A DNA stretch of 64,000 nucleotides from an uncultured Sphingomonas sp. (GCF_937871615.1 NZ_CALMPA010000022.1:1-64000), one strand, 5' to 3'. Numbered from the stretch's first letter, positions 16,453 to 25,334 are shown. Numbers and translations: made by a program. The notes: generated by a model not told the origin, from the sequence alone.

Positions 16453-19017
16453 ATGCTGAAGGGGAGGAATTACGGGTTGTGGCTTGTCGGTGGGGCCAGT
16501 GTGCTCGCCATTGCCACACCGGCATTCGCGCAGACTCAAGATCGGGCGCCGCAGCCTGCCGCGAACGACGCGTCCGCCGCGAGCACTGGCTCCGGTCTCG
16601 CGGACATCGTTGTCACCGCGCAGAAGCGTGAACAGAATCTCCAGGCCGTCCCGCTCGCCGTCAGCGCGATTTCCGAGGCGAAGGTCCAGCAGCTCGGCAT
16701 CAAGGATGCGCGCGACGTGAGCGGCCTCGCGCCCAACGTCACGATCGACCCGCCGACGACCAGCATGACCTCGGCGGTGATCTCGATCCGCGGCATCGCG
16801 AGCGGCGCGCAGGAATCGCTGAGCCTCGATCAGGCCAACGGCCTGTATGTCGATGGCGTTTACATCGCGCGTTCGGGCGCGGCGGCGCTCGATGTCACCG
16901 ATATCGAGCGGGTCGAGGTGCTGCGTGGTCCGCAGGGCACGCTGTTCGGTCGCAACACCACGGGCGGCGCGATCTCGTTCATCTCGCGCGATCCGTCGGA
17001 AAAATTCCAGGGCAGCGTCAACGCCGGCATCGGCAATTACGGCCTGTGGACCGCGCGTGCGTCGATTGATCCCGGCGAGATCATGGGCATCAGTTCGACC
17101 TTCACTTATGCGCACAGCCAGCATTTCGGCTATGTCGACAATATCCTTCAGCCCAGCCGCCTGAAGGATCCCGGCTCGCGCCAGATGGATTCGTTCCGCG
17201 CCGCGCTCAAGGCCAATCTGGGCGGCACCGGCAGCATCAAATACATCTTCGACTATTCGAATGTTCGCGGCAACAACGCCTCGTTCCAGTTGCTCGATGT
17301 GGCGAACGGGACGAAGATGCCGAACGTGATGGTCGGCGGCCTTTCGGTGCCGATGCCGGCGCAGGCGCCCGTGGCGGGCTATCTCAACGAGGTGACCTTC
17401 CTGGAGCCGGGCTGCGCCGCGCTATCCACCCCCAGCCGCGTCTATCGCGACAAGACCTGCCTCAACAGCGATCTCGGCGCGCGTGACCAGATCTGGGGCC
17501 ACAACCTGCAGATCCAGAACGATTTCGGCGGCTTCAAGGTGAAGTCAACCACCGGCTATCGCATCTGGCACAGCGACGCCTATGGCGCCGATCTCGACGG
17601 GTTGGGCACGATCAAGGGGCCGCTGTTCACCAACACCACGTTGCTGAACGGTATGCCGCAGGCGCTGCTGCAGAATATCTATCCGGCGGGAACCGCGGCG
17701 TTTCTTGCCGGCTCGCCCGTGCCGACGACGACGGCGGACATATTCCAGACCGTCAATTATCGCCGGCACAAGCAGTTCAGCGAGGAAGTCGAAGTTTCGG
17801 GTGATACCGACAATCTCGATTGGGTCGTCGGCGGCTTCTATTTCTACGAGAAGGGCTCGGAATATAATCCGCAGACCTCCGGCTTCGTGCTCGATACCAA
17901 CACGATCTTCGGGAATCCGGCTGGCCCGTTCGGCGCGCTCGGCCCATTGCTCGCCGCGGCGAACCCCGCGCGTTACCGCATGGTCGTCACCAAGGGGCTG
18001 GTCAATTATGTGACCAACGCGGAATCGACCGCCGTTTATGGTCAGGCGACCTATTATGTCGGCGGTCGCGATGCGCCGCTCAGCCTGACCGGCGGCCTGC
18101 GCTACACCTGGGACAGCAAGAATATCATCCTGTTCCAGAACGGCGCCGCGCCGCTGGCGACCCCGGATAGCGAACACGCCAGTTTCCAGCGGCTGACGTG
18201 GAACGCGATGGCGCGCTATGCCTTCGATCGCGATATCAGCATCTATGCGCGCGCGGCGAGCGGTTATCGTTCGGGTGGCTTCAATCCGGCGGATACGCCG
18301 CCGCTGGCGGCTTTCAAGCCCGAGACGGTTACCTCGTATGAGATCGGCCTCAAGAGCGAGTTGTTCAACCGCCACCTGCGGCTCAATGTCGCCGGTTATT
18401 ACAATAAATACAAAGATATGGCGGTCGTCATCCCGATCCCGGCGACGGGCGGCGCGTTCAACACCAAGATCATCAACGCGGGCAGCGTCGATTATGCCGG
18501 TGTCGAGGTCGAGGGCCAGGCGATCCTCACCGACAATTTCTCGATCGACGGCAATTTCGGCTACGTCAACGTCGACTATAAGCAGCTCAATATCTTCGCC
18601 ACGACGCTGCCGGGGGCGCCCGCGATCAACGCGGCGTCGATCGCGCATTCGACCTACACATCGCCCTACACCGGGAACATCGCGTTCAACGCGCAATTCC
18701 CGATCGGGGATGACGGAGCGAAGCTGATCGCGCGCGTGGGCTACACCTATCTGGCGGCGCAATATCCGTTCAACAACGTGCTCTCCGCGCCGTTCCTCAA
18801 TTCGATCAAGAGCGATACGCAGAATCTCGTCGATGCGCAGATCATCTTCGACAAGATTTCGCTCGGCGGGATCAAGGCCCAGCTCAAATTCTGGGGCAAG
18901 AACCTCACGAACCAGCACAACATGCTGCGCGCGATCGACTTTGGCCCGCTGGGGCTTGCGGGGGGCTATTATGGCGAACCGCGCACCTATGGCGCGACGA
19001 TCGGGTTCAAATTCTAA
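16453..19017 (+). CDS. TonB-dependent outer-membrane receptor
   Basis: An 854-residue receptor. Residues 1-27 form a signal peptide ending A-F-A-Q. The plug begins at D-I-V-V-T-A-Q-K-R-E and contains the plug signatures G-L-Y-V-D-G-V-Y and V-E-V-L-R-G-P-Q-G-T-L-F-G-R-N. The beta barrel ends in an aromatic terminal strand (G-F-K-F), as expected for outer-membrane assembly. AGGAGAG lies 6 bases from ATG 16453; an in-frame ATG upstream at 16375 is inside the operator. It probably imports the island's hydrophobic substrate; sphingomonads use such receptors for many non-iron compounds. Confidence 0.92.
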   Translation: MLKGRNYGLWLVGGASVLAIATPAFAQTQDRAPQPAANDASAASTGSGLADIVVTAQKREQNLQAVPLAVSAISEAKVQQLGIKDARDVSGLAPNVTIDPPTTSMTSAVISIRGIASGAQESLSLDQANGLYVDGVYIARSGAAALDVTDIERVEVLRGPQGTLFGRNTTGGAISFISRDPSEKFQGSVNAGIGNYGLWTARASIDPGEIMGISSTFTYAHSQHFGYVDNILQPSRLKDPGSRQMDSFRAALKANLGGTGSIKYIFDYSNVRGNNASFQLLDVANGTKMPNVMVGGLSVPMPAQAPVAGYLNEVTFLEPGCAALSTPSRVYRDKTCLNSDLGARDQIWGHNLQIQNDFGGFKVKSTTGYRIWHSDAYGADLDGLGTIKGPLFTNTTLLNGMPQALLQNIYPAGTAAFLAGSPVPTTTADIFQTVNYRRHKQFSEEVEVSGDTDNLDWVVGGFYFYEKGSEYNPQTSGFVLDTNTIFGNPAGPFGALGPLLAAANPARYRMVVTKGLVNYVTNAESTAVYGQATYYVGGRDAPLSLTGGLRYTWDSKNIILFQNGAAPLATPDSEHASFQRLTWNAMARYAFDRDISIYARAASGYRSGGFNPADTPPLAAFKPETVTSYEIGLKSELFNRHLRLNVAGYYNKYKDMAVVIPIPATGGAFNTKIINAGSVDYAGVEVEGQAILTDNFSIDGNFGYVNVDYKQLNIFATTLPGAPAINAASIAHSTYTSPYTGNIAFNAQFPIGDDGAKLIARVGYTYLAAQYPFNNVLSAPFLNSIKSDTQNLVDAQIIFDKISLGGIKAQLKFWGKNLTNQHNMLRAIDFGPLGLAGGYYGEPRTYGATIGFKF

Positions 19018-19025
19018 GGCGTATC

Positions 19026-19068
19026 GAGCGCGGCCCCTCCCTCCCTCTGGGGGCCGCGCTCCAGTTTT
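19026..19068 (+). terminator. Strong hairpin with T tract after the TonB receptor gene
   Basis: A perfect 12-bp stem (19026-19037 with 19050-19061), a 12-base loop, then CAGTTTT. It lies between the receptor gene and the SDR at 19087, so it can terminate or attenuate read-through and keep the receptor more abundant than the downstream genes. Confidence 0.7.
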
Positions 19069-19086
19069 CAATGAAGGTTTGAGATC

Positions 19087-19845
19087 ATGCGCGGATTGGC
19101 AGGCAAGGTCGGCATCGTTGCCGGCGGTGGTCGCGGCATCGGCTCGGCGACCGCACGCCGGCTCGCGGCGGAGGGCGCCGCCGTGGTGGTCGGCGATATC
19201 GCCGCAGAATGGGCGGAGGAAGTCGCCGCCGATATCCGCGCGGGGGGTGGCCGCGCGCTCGGCATCCGGCTCGATGGCACCGCGCCGGAATCGCAGGCCG
19301 CGATCGTGGAGGCCGCCAGGGCCGAATTCGGCGGGCTCGATTTCTATCATTCCAATCTCGCCGGCGGAACGCAGGGCGATGTCGATGCGCTTGATTGCCC
19401 GCTGGAGGTGTTCGACAAATCGGTGGCGATCAATTCCAGGAGCCACCTGATCGCGACGCAGGCGGCGCTGCCGGCCCTGCTGGAGCGCGGCGGCGGGGCG
19501 ATGATTTACACATCATCGGGCGCGGCCTCCGGCGGCAGCGCCTGGCAGGTGGCCTATCCGATGACGAAGAATTCTATTCATGCGCTTGCGCGGCATGTCG
19601 CATCGCGCTGGGGCAAGCAGGGCATTCGTGCCAATGTGATCTGCCCCGGCGTGGTGCTGACCGAAGCGGTGAAAGAGCATATGACCGAGCAACAGGTGGA
19701 GCAGAGCCATCGCCGCGTTCCCCATCCCCGGCTCGGCAAGCCGGATGATATCGCGGCGGCCGTGGCGTTTCTCGCATCGGAGGATGGCGAATGGGTGAAC
19801 GGGCAGGTGTGGCACGTGAATGGGGGGATGCAGATGCGGGATTGA
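19087..19845 (+). CDS. SDR-family oxidoreductase
   Basis: A 252-residue SDR with A-G-G-G-R-G-I-G, an Asp after the second strand (V-G-D-I, NAD type) and catalytic Y-P-M-T-K. The N-N-A-G region is diverged to H-S-N-L-A-G-G, and the Ser is in Y-T-S-S-G-A. It lies downstream of the receptor hairpin and overlaps the MFS gene that follows. The substrate is unknown. Confidence 0.88.
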   Translation: MRGLAGKVGIVAGGGRGIGSATARRLAAEGAAVVVGDIAAEWAEEVAADIRAGGGRALGIRLDGTAPESQAAIVEAARAEFGGLDFYHSNLAGGTQGDVDALDCPLEVFDKSVAINSRSHLIATQAALPALLERGGGAMIYTSSGAASGGSAWQVAYPMTKNSIHALARHVASRWGKQGIRANVICPGVVLTEAVKEHMTEQQVEQSHRRVPHPRLGKPDDIAAAVAFLASEDGEWVNGQVWHVNGGMQMRD

Positions 19846-21116
19846 CGCGCGCTGGTGGCGGGCGCCGCCTCAGCAACAAATGGCTCGTGCTGTTCCTGTT
19901 GCTTGGCGTCGGGCTGTTCAATCAGGGCGATCGTTTCCTGCTTGCCGGGCTGGTCGAGCCGATCAAGGCCGAATTCGGCGTGTCGGACGGCTTCATGGGG
20001 CTGCTCATGGGGCCGGCGTTCGCGTTGCTCTATTCGCTGCTGGCGATCCCGATCGCGCGCGCGGCGGATCGCATGTCGCGGATTTTCATCATCGTCGTCG
20101 GCTGTCTGGTGTGGAGCGGGTTCACCGCTGCCTCCGGGCTGGCGCAGGGGCCGTGGACGCTGGCGGGCGCGCGCGTCGGCGTGGGCATCGGTGAGGCCGC
20201 TTTTCAGGCGCCGGCCTACGCATTGATCGCCGCTTACTTCGTGCCGGAGCAGCGTGGCCGCGCCTTCGCAATCATGGGGCTCAACACCTATATCGGCCAG
20301 ACGCTGGGCTATGTCGTCGGCCCCGCGCTCGCGGCGGACGCGACCTGGCGCTATCCCTTTATGGTGATGGGCGGCAGCGGCTTCGCGATCGGCGTGCTCG
20401 CGCTGCTGCTGATCCGTGAGCCCGCGCGCGTCGTCCTCCACGCCGAGGTGAAAGCGCCCCGCCTTTCGGTGTTGGCGCGCCAGCTCGTCGGCATCGCAAG
20501 TTACCGCAACATGATGCTTGGCATGGCGCTGGGCGTGCTTTCGGGAATTTCGTTCGGCCTGTGGGGACCGGCGCTGTTCGCGCGCGCCTATGCACTGCCG
20601 ATCAAGCAGGCGAGCACGCTGTTCGGGCTGGCGTTCGGCCTGGCGGGGCTGGTGGGCATGTTGTTCTTCGGCGTGCTGGCCGATCGCGCGTCGAAGCGCG
20701 AGCCGGCCGCGCCGTTGCGGCTGGCGGCGCTCGCGCTTGGCGCGGCGACCGCGCTCATCATGGTTGTCACCTGGACGCCCTCATTGGAAGTCGCGCGCTG
20801 GCTCGCGGTGCCGTGCGGCCTGTTTGGCGGCGGCTGGTCGGTTGGCGTGGTCGTCGCGCTCCAGAATCTGCTGCCGGATCGCATCCGCGCGACTGGCACC
20901 GCGCTTGGTATGCTTGTCGTCAATCTGCTCGGCGCGGTTGGCGGGCCGTGGCTGGCGGGCGCGCTCAGCGGCGCGGTCGGCGGCGATGCGACTCACAGCC
21001 TCAGGATCGGGCTCAGCGTGGTTATTCCGCTCGGCTTCATCGGCGCGTGGCTGATCTGGCGCGCGCGCGGCGATCTGGTCAGAGATCGCGCGGTGTTGGC
21101 GACGCTCGACGGCTGA
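19842..21116 (+). CDS. MFS transporter
   Basis: About 424 residues with some 12 hydrophobic segments. Segment 1 follows N-K-W-L-V-L-F-L-L; the loop between segments 2 and 3 has A-R-A-A-D-R-M-S-R and segment 4 has G-A-R-V-G-V-G-I-G-E-A, as in spinster-like and hexuronate-type MFS carriers. The start is uncertain. A TTG at 19842 overlaps the previous stop (TTGA) and leaves a normal short N-terminus; an ATG at 19791 would overlap the SDR by 55 bp and add 17 residues. It is probably the inner-membrane partner of the receptor at 16453. Confidence 0.85.
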   Translation: MTRAGGGRRLSNKWLVLFLLLGVGLFNQGDRFLLAGLVEPIKAEFGVSDGFMGLLMGPAFALLYSLLAIPIARAADRMSRIFIIVVGCLVWSGFTAASGLAQGPWTLAGARVGVGIGEAAFQAPAYALIAAYFVPEQRGRAFAIMGLNTYIGQTLGYVVGPALAADATWRYPFMVMGGSGFAIGVLALLLIREPARVVLHAEVKAPRLSVLARQLVGIASYRNMMLGMALGVLSGISFGLWGPALFARAYALPIKQASTLFGLAFGLAGLVGMLFFGVLADRASKREPAAPLRLAALALGAATALIMVVTWTPSLEVARWLAVPCGLFGGGWSVGVVVALQNLLPDRIRATGTALGMLVVNLLGAVGGPWLAGALSGAVGGDATHSLRIGLSVVIPLGFIGAWLIWRARGDLVRDRAVLATLDG

Positions 21117-21145
21117 GCCAGGGTCGGGGCGGTGCGCTCGCCGCC

Positions 21146-21616
21146 TCAGCCGCCCGGCGAACCGGGCGCTTGCTTGGGCGCCCTCACCGGCGCGCCAAGC
21201 ACGCCCGGATCGCCGATCTGGGCGATCATCTCATAACGCCATTGCGTCGCGCGCCACCCCGCCGCCGTCCGGCGCCAGGTGACGCGATAGCGGCCGAGCA
21301 CCTCGAACGTGCGGATCGCCTCGGGCCGGTCGCAATGGAATGCGCGGAACGCGGTGACGCTTGTGGCGCGATCGTCCGCAAGGCTTTCGATGCGCGTCTG
21401 GCCGAGCAGATGCTGGGTCGGGCCGCACGAATCGAGATACCGCCGGATCATCGCGACAAAGGCGTTGCGCCCGCGCACCGCGGCGGATGAGGCCCCGGTT
21501 TCGATTTCTTCGTCGAACACGCCGTCGAGTGCCGTCCAGTCGCGGCTGTCGATCGAGTCGGCATAGAGCGCCATGCCGGCTTCGATGTTGCGGATGTCCT
21601 GATCCTGATTGCTCAT
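21146..21616 (-). CDS. SnoaL-like / NTF2-fold protein
   Basis: A 156-residue NTF2-fold protein, the third SnoaL-type gene of the island. The N-terminal helix has I-R-N-I-E-A-G-M-A-L-Y-A-D-S-I-D-S-R-D-W, then a core with Q-H-L-L-G-Q and a late strand G-W-R-A-T-Q-W-R-Y. The C-terminus is a flexible Pro/Gly-rich tail. ATG 21616 is one choice; ATG 21643 adds nine residues and neither has a clear ribosome site. It converges on the MFS gene. Catalytic role unknown. Confidence 0.75.
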   Translation of the reverse strand: MSNQDQDIRNIEAGMALYADSIDSRDWTALDGVFDEEIETGASSAAVRGRNAFVAMIRRYLDSCGPTQHLLGQTRIESLADDRATSVTAFRAFHCDRPEAIRTFEVLGRYRVTWRRTAAGWRATQWRYEMIAQIGDPGVLGAPVRAPKQAPGSPGG

Positions 21617-21951
21617 GCGGCGCGTTCCCCGGTCGCTCTCCATCGGCCTGTCGGCCCGCGCAGCGCTTGCCGCCGGGCGCGACTGTTGCCGCTTACTTTA
21701 AGTGAAATTGCGGAATTTTGGCAATCATATTGCGCATACGCCGTCATTCATCCAGATATGATCCGCAATGGCGTTGGATGTTGCGATGACTGGTACGCAA
21801 ATCGCCGCCGCGGCGCGGCGGGGTGAGGCTTGCGGGGCAAGGGGCCATGAATTGCATGGACGGGCGATGATCCGGGATTTAGGCCGGTGCGATGTTTGAC
21901 GGGCGGCCGCATAACGTCGCTGGCCGAGGCAATGCATTGGAAAGGGGCCAG
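21617..21951. other. Intergenic region between the SnoaL gene and the Lrp pair
   Basis: Some 335 bp with no supported gene. It is AT-rich around 21695-21780, consistent with divergent promoters, and contains operator site G at 21767-21802. GC-rich leader sequence follows up to the AAAGGGG ribosome site at 21941-21947. Confidence 0.6.
21767..21802. promoter_or_regulatory. Island operator, site G (regulator promoter)
   Basis: AATGGCGT at 21767-21774 and TACGCAAAT at 21794-21802, again with exactly 20 bases between GCGT and ACGC. It lies 150 bp upstream of the first Lrp/AsnC gene, which would allow autoregulation if one of these regulators binds the repeat. Confidence 0.55.
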
Positions 21952-22431
21952 ATGGGGGATTCGATCGCGATCGACGATGTTGATCGTAACATCGTCGAAC
22001 TGCTGCGGGAGAATGGACGATGCACCAACCAGCAGATCGCCGATAGCCTCGGGCTGACGGCGGCCACCGTATCGTCGCGTATCAGGCGGATGGAGGATGC
22101 CGATCTGCTGCGCGTTGTCGCGGTTTCGGATTTTTCGGCGCATGGCTATCACCTGCTGATGGAGGTTGCGATCGAGGTCGATGGGCGGCCCGCCTCCGAT
22201 GTCGCGATGGAACTCGCGCAATTCCCCGAGGTGTTCGCGGCGCATCTGGTTTCAGGGCGCTATGATATTGATATCCTTGTCGCGCTGCGCGATTTCGAGG
22301 ATCTCCCCCATCTGTTGCTGGAAAAGATTTCGCGCGTGCGCGGGATCAGGGCGATGGTGCCCGCGATCGCTGTCGATGTGGTGAAATATCAGTTCGACGT
22401 GGCCCCGATTGAAACGAGAACACCGCGATGA
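21952..22431 (+). CDS. Lrp/AsnC-family transcriptional regulator
   Basis: A 159-residue regulator. An N-terminal winged helix-turn-helix (about 5-65) has I-D-D-V-D-R-N-I-V-E-L-L, N-Q-Q-I-A-D-S-L-G and V-S-S-R-I-R-R-M-E. A C-terminal RAM domain (about 70-150) contains the usual glycine turn in V-S-G-R-Y-D-I-D-I. Such proteins form dimers to hexadecamers and sense small ligands through the RAM domain. ATG 21952 follows AAAGGGG; the upstream in-frame ATG at 21892 lacks one. The stop overlaps the next regulator gene. Confidence 0.92.
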   Translation: MGDSIAIDDVDRNIVELLRENGRCTNQQIADSLGLTAATVSSRIRRMEDADLLRVVAVSDFSAHGYHLLMEVAIEVDGRPASDVAMELAQFPEVFAAHLVSGRYDIDILVALRDFEDLPHLLLEKISRVRGIRAMVPAIAVDVVKYQFDVAPIETRTPR

Positions 22432-22907
22432 CCATGCCGCAGCTTGATGAACTCGATCGCAAGCTGATCGAGGTGCTGTCGCACGATGCGCGCGTCAGCA
22501 ACCGCAAGATCGCGGCGGACCTGGGGGTTACCGAGGGAACGGTGCGTGGCCGGATCAAGCGGCTTCAGCAGGAGAAGCTGATCGCCTTCACCGCGATCAC
22601 CAGCTTCGATCTTGCCGATACGACCAGGCTGGCGTTCATCGCGATCCAGGCCGAGGTGATTAATGTGCGCGAGATCGCGCGCAACATCGCCGATCTTCCA
22701 ATGGTCAGCGGCGTGATGATTACGATGGGGCGGTTCAACATCCTCGCCATCTGCCTCTTTAGCGAACTCGATCGGCTTTATGAGGTCGCCTCGGATCAGA
22801 TTCTGAGCCTCCCCGGCGTCCATCACGTGGAAACCTCGATCGCGGTGCGCACGATAAAATACGATCCCCGCATCGTCCGCATCACCAAGAGCGACGAGGC
22901 CAAGTGA
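22428..22907 (+). CDS. Lrp/AsnC-family transcriptional regulator
   Basis: A 159-residue paralogue of the preceding regulator, coupled to it by an ATGA overlap. The HTH has L-D-E-L-D-R-K-L-I-E-V-L, N-R-K-I-A-A-D-L-G and V-R-G-R-I-K-R-L; the RAM domain has V-S-G-V-M-I-T-M-G-R-F-N-I. The two could form mixed oligomers, and a pair inside a catabolic island suggests they jointly sense an intermediate. They are the best local candidates for binding the seven-copy inverted repeat, but this is inferred from position only. Confidence 0.92.
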   Translation: MTMPQLDELDRKLIEVLSHDARVSNRKIAADLGVTEGTVRGRIKRLQQEKLIAFTAITSFDLADTTRLAFIAIQAEVINVREIARNIADLPMVSGVMITMGRFNILAICLFSELDRLYEVASDQILSLPGVHHVETSIAVRTIKYDPRIVRITKSDEAK

Positions 22908-22924
22908 CGCGCGTTGCCGCTTTC

Positions 22925-22958
22925 ATGCGTAGTATCGTATGACGCATGTTACGCAAAT
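22925..22958. promoter_or_regulatory. Island operator, site E
   Basis: ATGCGTA (22925-22931) and TACGCAAAT (22950-22958), with 20 bases between GCGT and ACGC. It is one of the cleanest copies, 102 bp upstream of the second Rieske gene and 17 bp after the second Lrp gene. Confidence 0.65.
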
Positions 22959-23060
22959 CGGCCAATTTGTCCGCGTTTGTTCGATAAGAACGCTGTCGCC
23001 CTTGCCTTCGCGCTACGCCCTGTAGTAAGCGTAAGGGAATAGATCGACAGGAGAGGGCAG

Positions 23061-24140
23061 ATGGCCACGACAGCCGAATACCGGCTCGGCGAGTTCACGT
23101 ATCCGCGTGGTTGGTTCATGGTCGCGGCGTCAGCCGAAGTAACCGGCACGCCGATCGGCGTGCGCTATTTCGGCGAAGACAGGGTGCTGTATCGCGGGCG
23201 TTCCGGCCAAGTCTATATGGTGGAGGCCTATTGCCCGCACATGGGCACGCATCTGGCGAACAATCACACCAGCTACATCGTCAAGGATAACGAGCACGTC
23301 GAAGGCGAGTCGATCCGCTGCCCGTATCACGGCTGGCGTTTCGGCCCCGATGGCAAGTGCAACGAAATCCCCTATTCCCCCGCGCCGATCCCGAAGGCGG
23401 CCTGTCTCAAATCGTGGAAGGTGGTGGAACGCGCCGGCTGCATCTGGACCTGGCATGATCCCGAAGGGCAGGAGCCGGATTACGATCTGCCCGCCTTCGA
23501 TCAATATGGCGCCCCCAATTGGGTGAGCTGGAACATCCGCCCGTTGGGCGAACTGGCATCCCACCCGCAGGAAATCATCGACAATATGGCGGACAAGGCC
23601 CATCTCGGCCCGGTCCATGGCTCGATCGACATGGTACTGTTCGAGAATGTGTTCGATGGTGTCACCTGCCGTCAGGTGCTCACCGCGGGCCACAAGACCC
23701 TGGCCGGCGACGGCAATGAGCCGATGACCAACGATACCTGGTACACCGGCCCCGGCATCCTCCAGTCGATCATGATCGGCGAATATCCGTCGCACATGCT
23801 GATCGCGCACACGCCGGTCGACGATGGCGTGGTGAAAGTGTGGTACGGCCTGATGGTGAAGGTGCCGAACGAAGTGCCGGCGGAGGCGGATATCGCGCTC
23901 GCGGGCGGCTATGAGCAGGCAGGCGTCGATGCCTTCGCGCAGGATTTCGAAATCTGGGGCAACAAGCGCCCCTGCATCCACCCGATGATGGTGCAGGGCG
24001 ATGGACCGTTTCATAAAGTGCGCATCTGGTACAAGCAGTTCTTCAATCCGCGCGCCCGCGCGGGCGAGTTCCAGGAGCGTGTCAACGGCCGCATCGTCAC
24101 CAAGGGGACGATGCAGGATCCCTGGATCGAGGCGGCGTGA
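23061..24140 (+). CDS. Rieske non-haem iron oxygenase, KshA-like, with enlarged Rieske loop
   Basis: A 359-residue oxygenase. The Rieske ligands are Cys58-x-His60 and Cys87-x2-His90; the 26-residue gap is about ten longer than usual (15-17) because of an insertion containing S-Y-I-V-K-D-N-E-H. The mononuclear iron ligands are Asp178, His181 and His186 in N-M-A-D-K-A-H-L-G-P-V-H. The C-terminal F-E-I-W-G-N-K-R and G-D-G-P-F-H-K-V-R-I-W-Y segments match KshA-type enzymes. GGAGAGGG precedes the ATG. It is a single-gene unit with its own operator (site E) and terminator. Expected role: hydroxylation of a polycyclic ketone or similar substrate. Confidence 0.88.
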   Translation: MATTAEYRLGEFTYPRGWFMVAASAEVTGTPIGVRYFGEDRVLYRGRSGQVYMVEAYCPHMGTHLANNHTSYIVKDNEHVEGESIRCPYHGWRFGPDGKCNEIPYSPAPIPKAACLKSWKVVERAGCIWTWHDPEGQEPDYDLPAFDQYGAPNWVSWNIRPLGELASHPQEIIDNMADKAHLGPVHGSIDMVLFENVFDGVTCRQVLTAGHKTLAGDGNEPMTNDTWYTGPGILQSIMIGEYPSHMLIAHTPVDDGVVKVWYGLMVKVPNEVPAEADIALAGGYEQAGVDAFAQDFEIWGNKRPCIHPMMVQGDGPFHKVRIWYKQFFNPRARAGEFQERVNGRIVTKGTMQDPWIEAA

Positions 24141-24146
24141 CCGAGC

Positions 24147-24174
24147 GCCGGCCGGGGTGATCCGGCCGGCTTTT
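24147..24174 (+). terminator. Rho-independent terminator after the Rieske gene
   Basis: A 9-bp perfect stem (GCCGGCCGG with CCGGCCGGC), 6-base loop and four T, beginning 7 bases after the stop codon. Confidence 0.8.
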
Positions 24175-24564
24175 CTCGCGGAATGCCATGCGCGGCGCCG
24201 GCGTTTGTCGGCGCCGTCTGTTTTGTGCGGAAGCGATTGGGTGGGACGACCCAGACGCTTCGTCGTTTCCGCCCCGCCATGACAAGTCGGGAGCGGGAGC
24301 AAAAGCCCGCCGCGCCGCCGTGGCGTGCTGGCCGGTTCGCTGGCAGCGAGGCAAGGCGGCCATCGGGTCTCGCCCGCCGCTGCTCCGCAATTCGCGTTCG
24401 CCGGATCAGGCGTAACTCATATCGGCCTTGAAGGCGCGGTGACGACGGATCGCGGCCCATGCCGGTCGGCGATCTCGCGCGCGTTGCATCGGATCGCCGC
24501 TCGACTTTATCTTGCTCACCGCGTTGGCGGGCGTTTCCGTCCGCCACGAAGCGGCGCTGGCGCG
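24175..24564. other. Non-coding interval with two further hairpins
   Basis: About 390 bp without a convincing gene between convergent transcripts. A self-complementary octamer CGGCGCCG occurs twice (24193-24200, 24209-24216) and could fold back before TCTGTTTT. Next, GAAGCG (24230-24235) pairs with CGCTTC (24256-24261) around an inner TGGGT/ACCCA pair. They may serve the convergent SDR transcript as terminators. The rest shows nothing I can name. Confidence 0.4.
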
Positions 24565-25320
24565 TCACACGGCGGTGGCGCCGCCGTCAATCACCAGCGG
24601 ATGGCCGGTGACGAAGCTCGCCGCGTCGGAGCATAGCCACAGCACCGCGCCGGCGATTTCCTCCGGCTGGCCCATGCGGCCCATCGGGGTCATGCTCTCC
24701 ATGACCTTGCGGATCGCCGGATTGGCGGCGACCGCCTCGGTCATCGGGGTTTCGATCACGCCGGGGCAGACGCAGTTGACGCGCACGCCGGCGCGTGCCC
24801 AGCGCAGCGCGCCATGGCGGGTCAGCCCGACCACGCCGTGCTTGCTCGCGACATAGGCCGGCTGCGCGCCATTGCCGACCAGCCCGTTGATCGAGGCGGT
24901 GTTGACGATCGCGCCGCCGCCTTGCGCTAGCATCACCTCAGCCTCGGCGCGCATACATTTCATCACGCCGGTAAGGTTGATGCCGATGGCGCGTTCCCAC
25001 ACCGCTTCTTCCCATTCATCGGCTTGCGGGCTGTTGATGCCCGCATTGTTGTGCGCGAAATCGAGCCGGCCCCATTCGCTGGTGGCGCGGTTCACCATCG
25101 CCTGCACGTCGGCGGTGTCCGATACGTCGCAGCGTTGGAAGATGGCCGTGCCGCCCGCGCCTGCGATCATCGCGGCGGTTTCCGTGCCGCCGGCCTCGTT
25201 CACATCGGCGACCAGCACCCTGGCGCCGGCCCTGGCGAAGGCGATCGCGGTTGCGCGGCCGATGCCGCCGCTCGCGCCGGTTACCAGCGCGACCTTGCCG
25301 TTGAAATCGTAGCTGACCAT
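24565..25320 (-). CDS. SDR-family oxidoreductase
   Basis: A 251-residue SDR with T-G-A-S-G-G-I-G, an Asp after the second strand (V-A-D-V, NAD type), H-N-N-A-G, the Ser in N-T-A-S-I and Y-V-A-S-K. A longer frame extends upstream to 25710, but GAGGTGAGG directly precedes the ATG at 25320 and the fold begins there. It is divergent from the OYE gene at 25405 with operator site F in the 84-bp gap. Confidence 0.92.
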   Translation of the reverse strand: MVSYDFNGKVALVTGASGGIGRATAIAFARAGARVLVADVNEAGGTETAAMIAGAGGTAIFQRCDVSDTADVQAMVNRATSEWGRLDFAHNNAGINSPQADEWEEAVWERAIGINLTGVMKCMRAEAEVMLAQGGGAIVNTASINGLVGNGAQPAYVASKHGVVGLTRHGALRWARAGVRVNCVCPGVIETPMTEAVAANPAIRKVMESMTPMGRMGQPEEIAGAVLWLCSDAASFVTGHPLVIDGGATAV

Positions 25321-25334
25321 CCTCACCTCGCTTG

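Noticed and set aside
24183..24431. Short frames in the gap after the second Rieske gene
   Set aside because: Several overlapping frames of similar length in different registers, none with a ribosome site or plausible composition.
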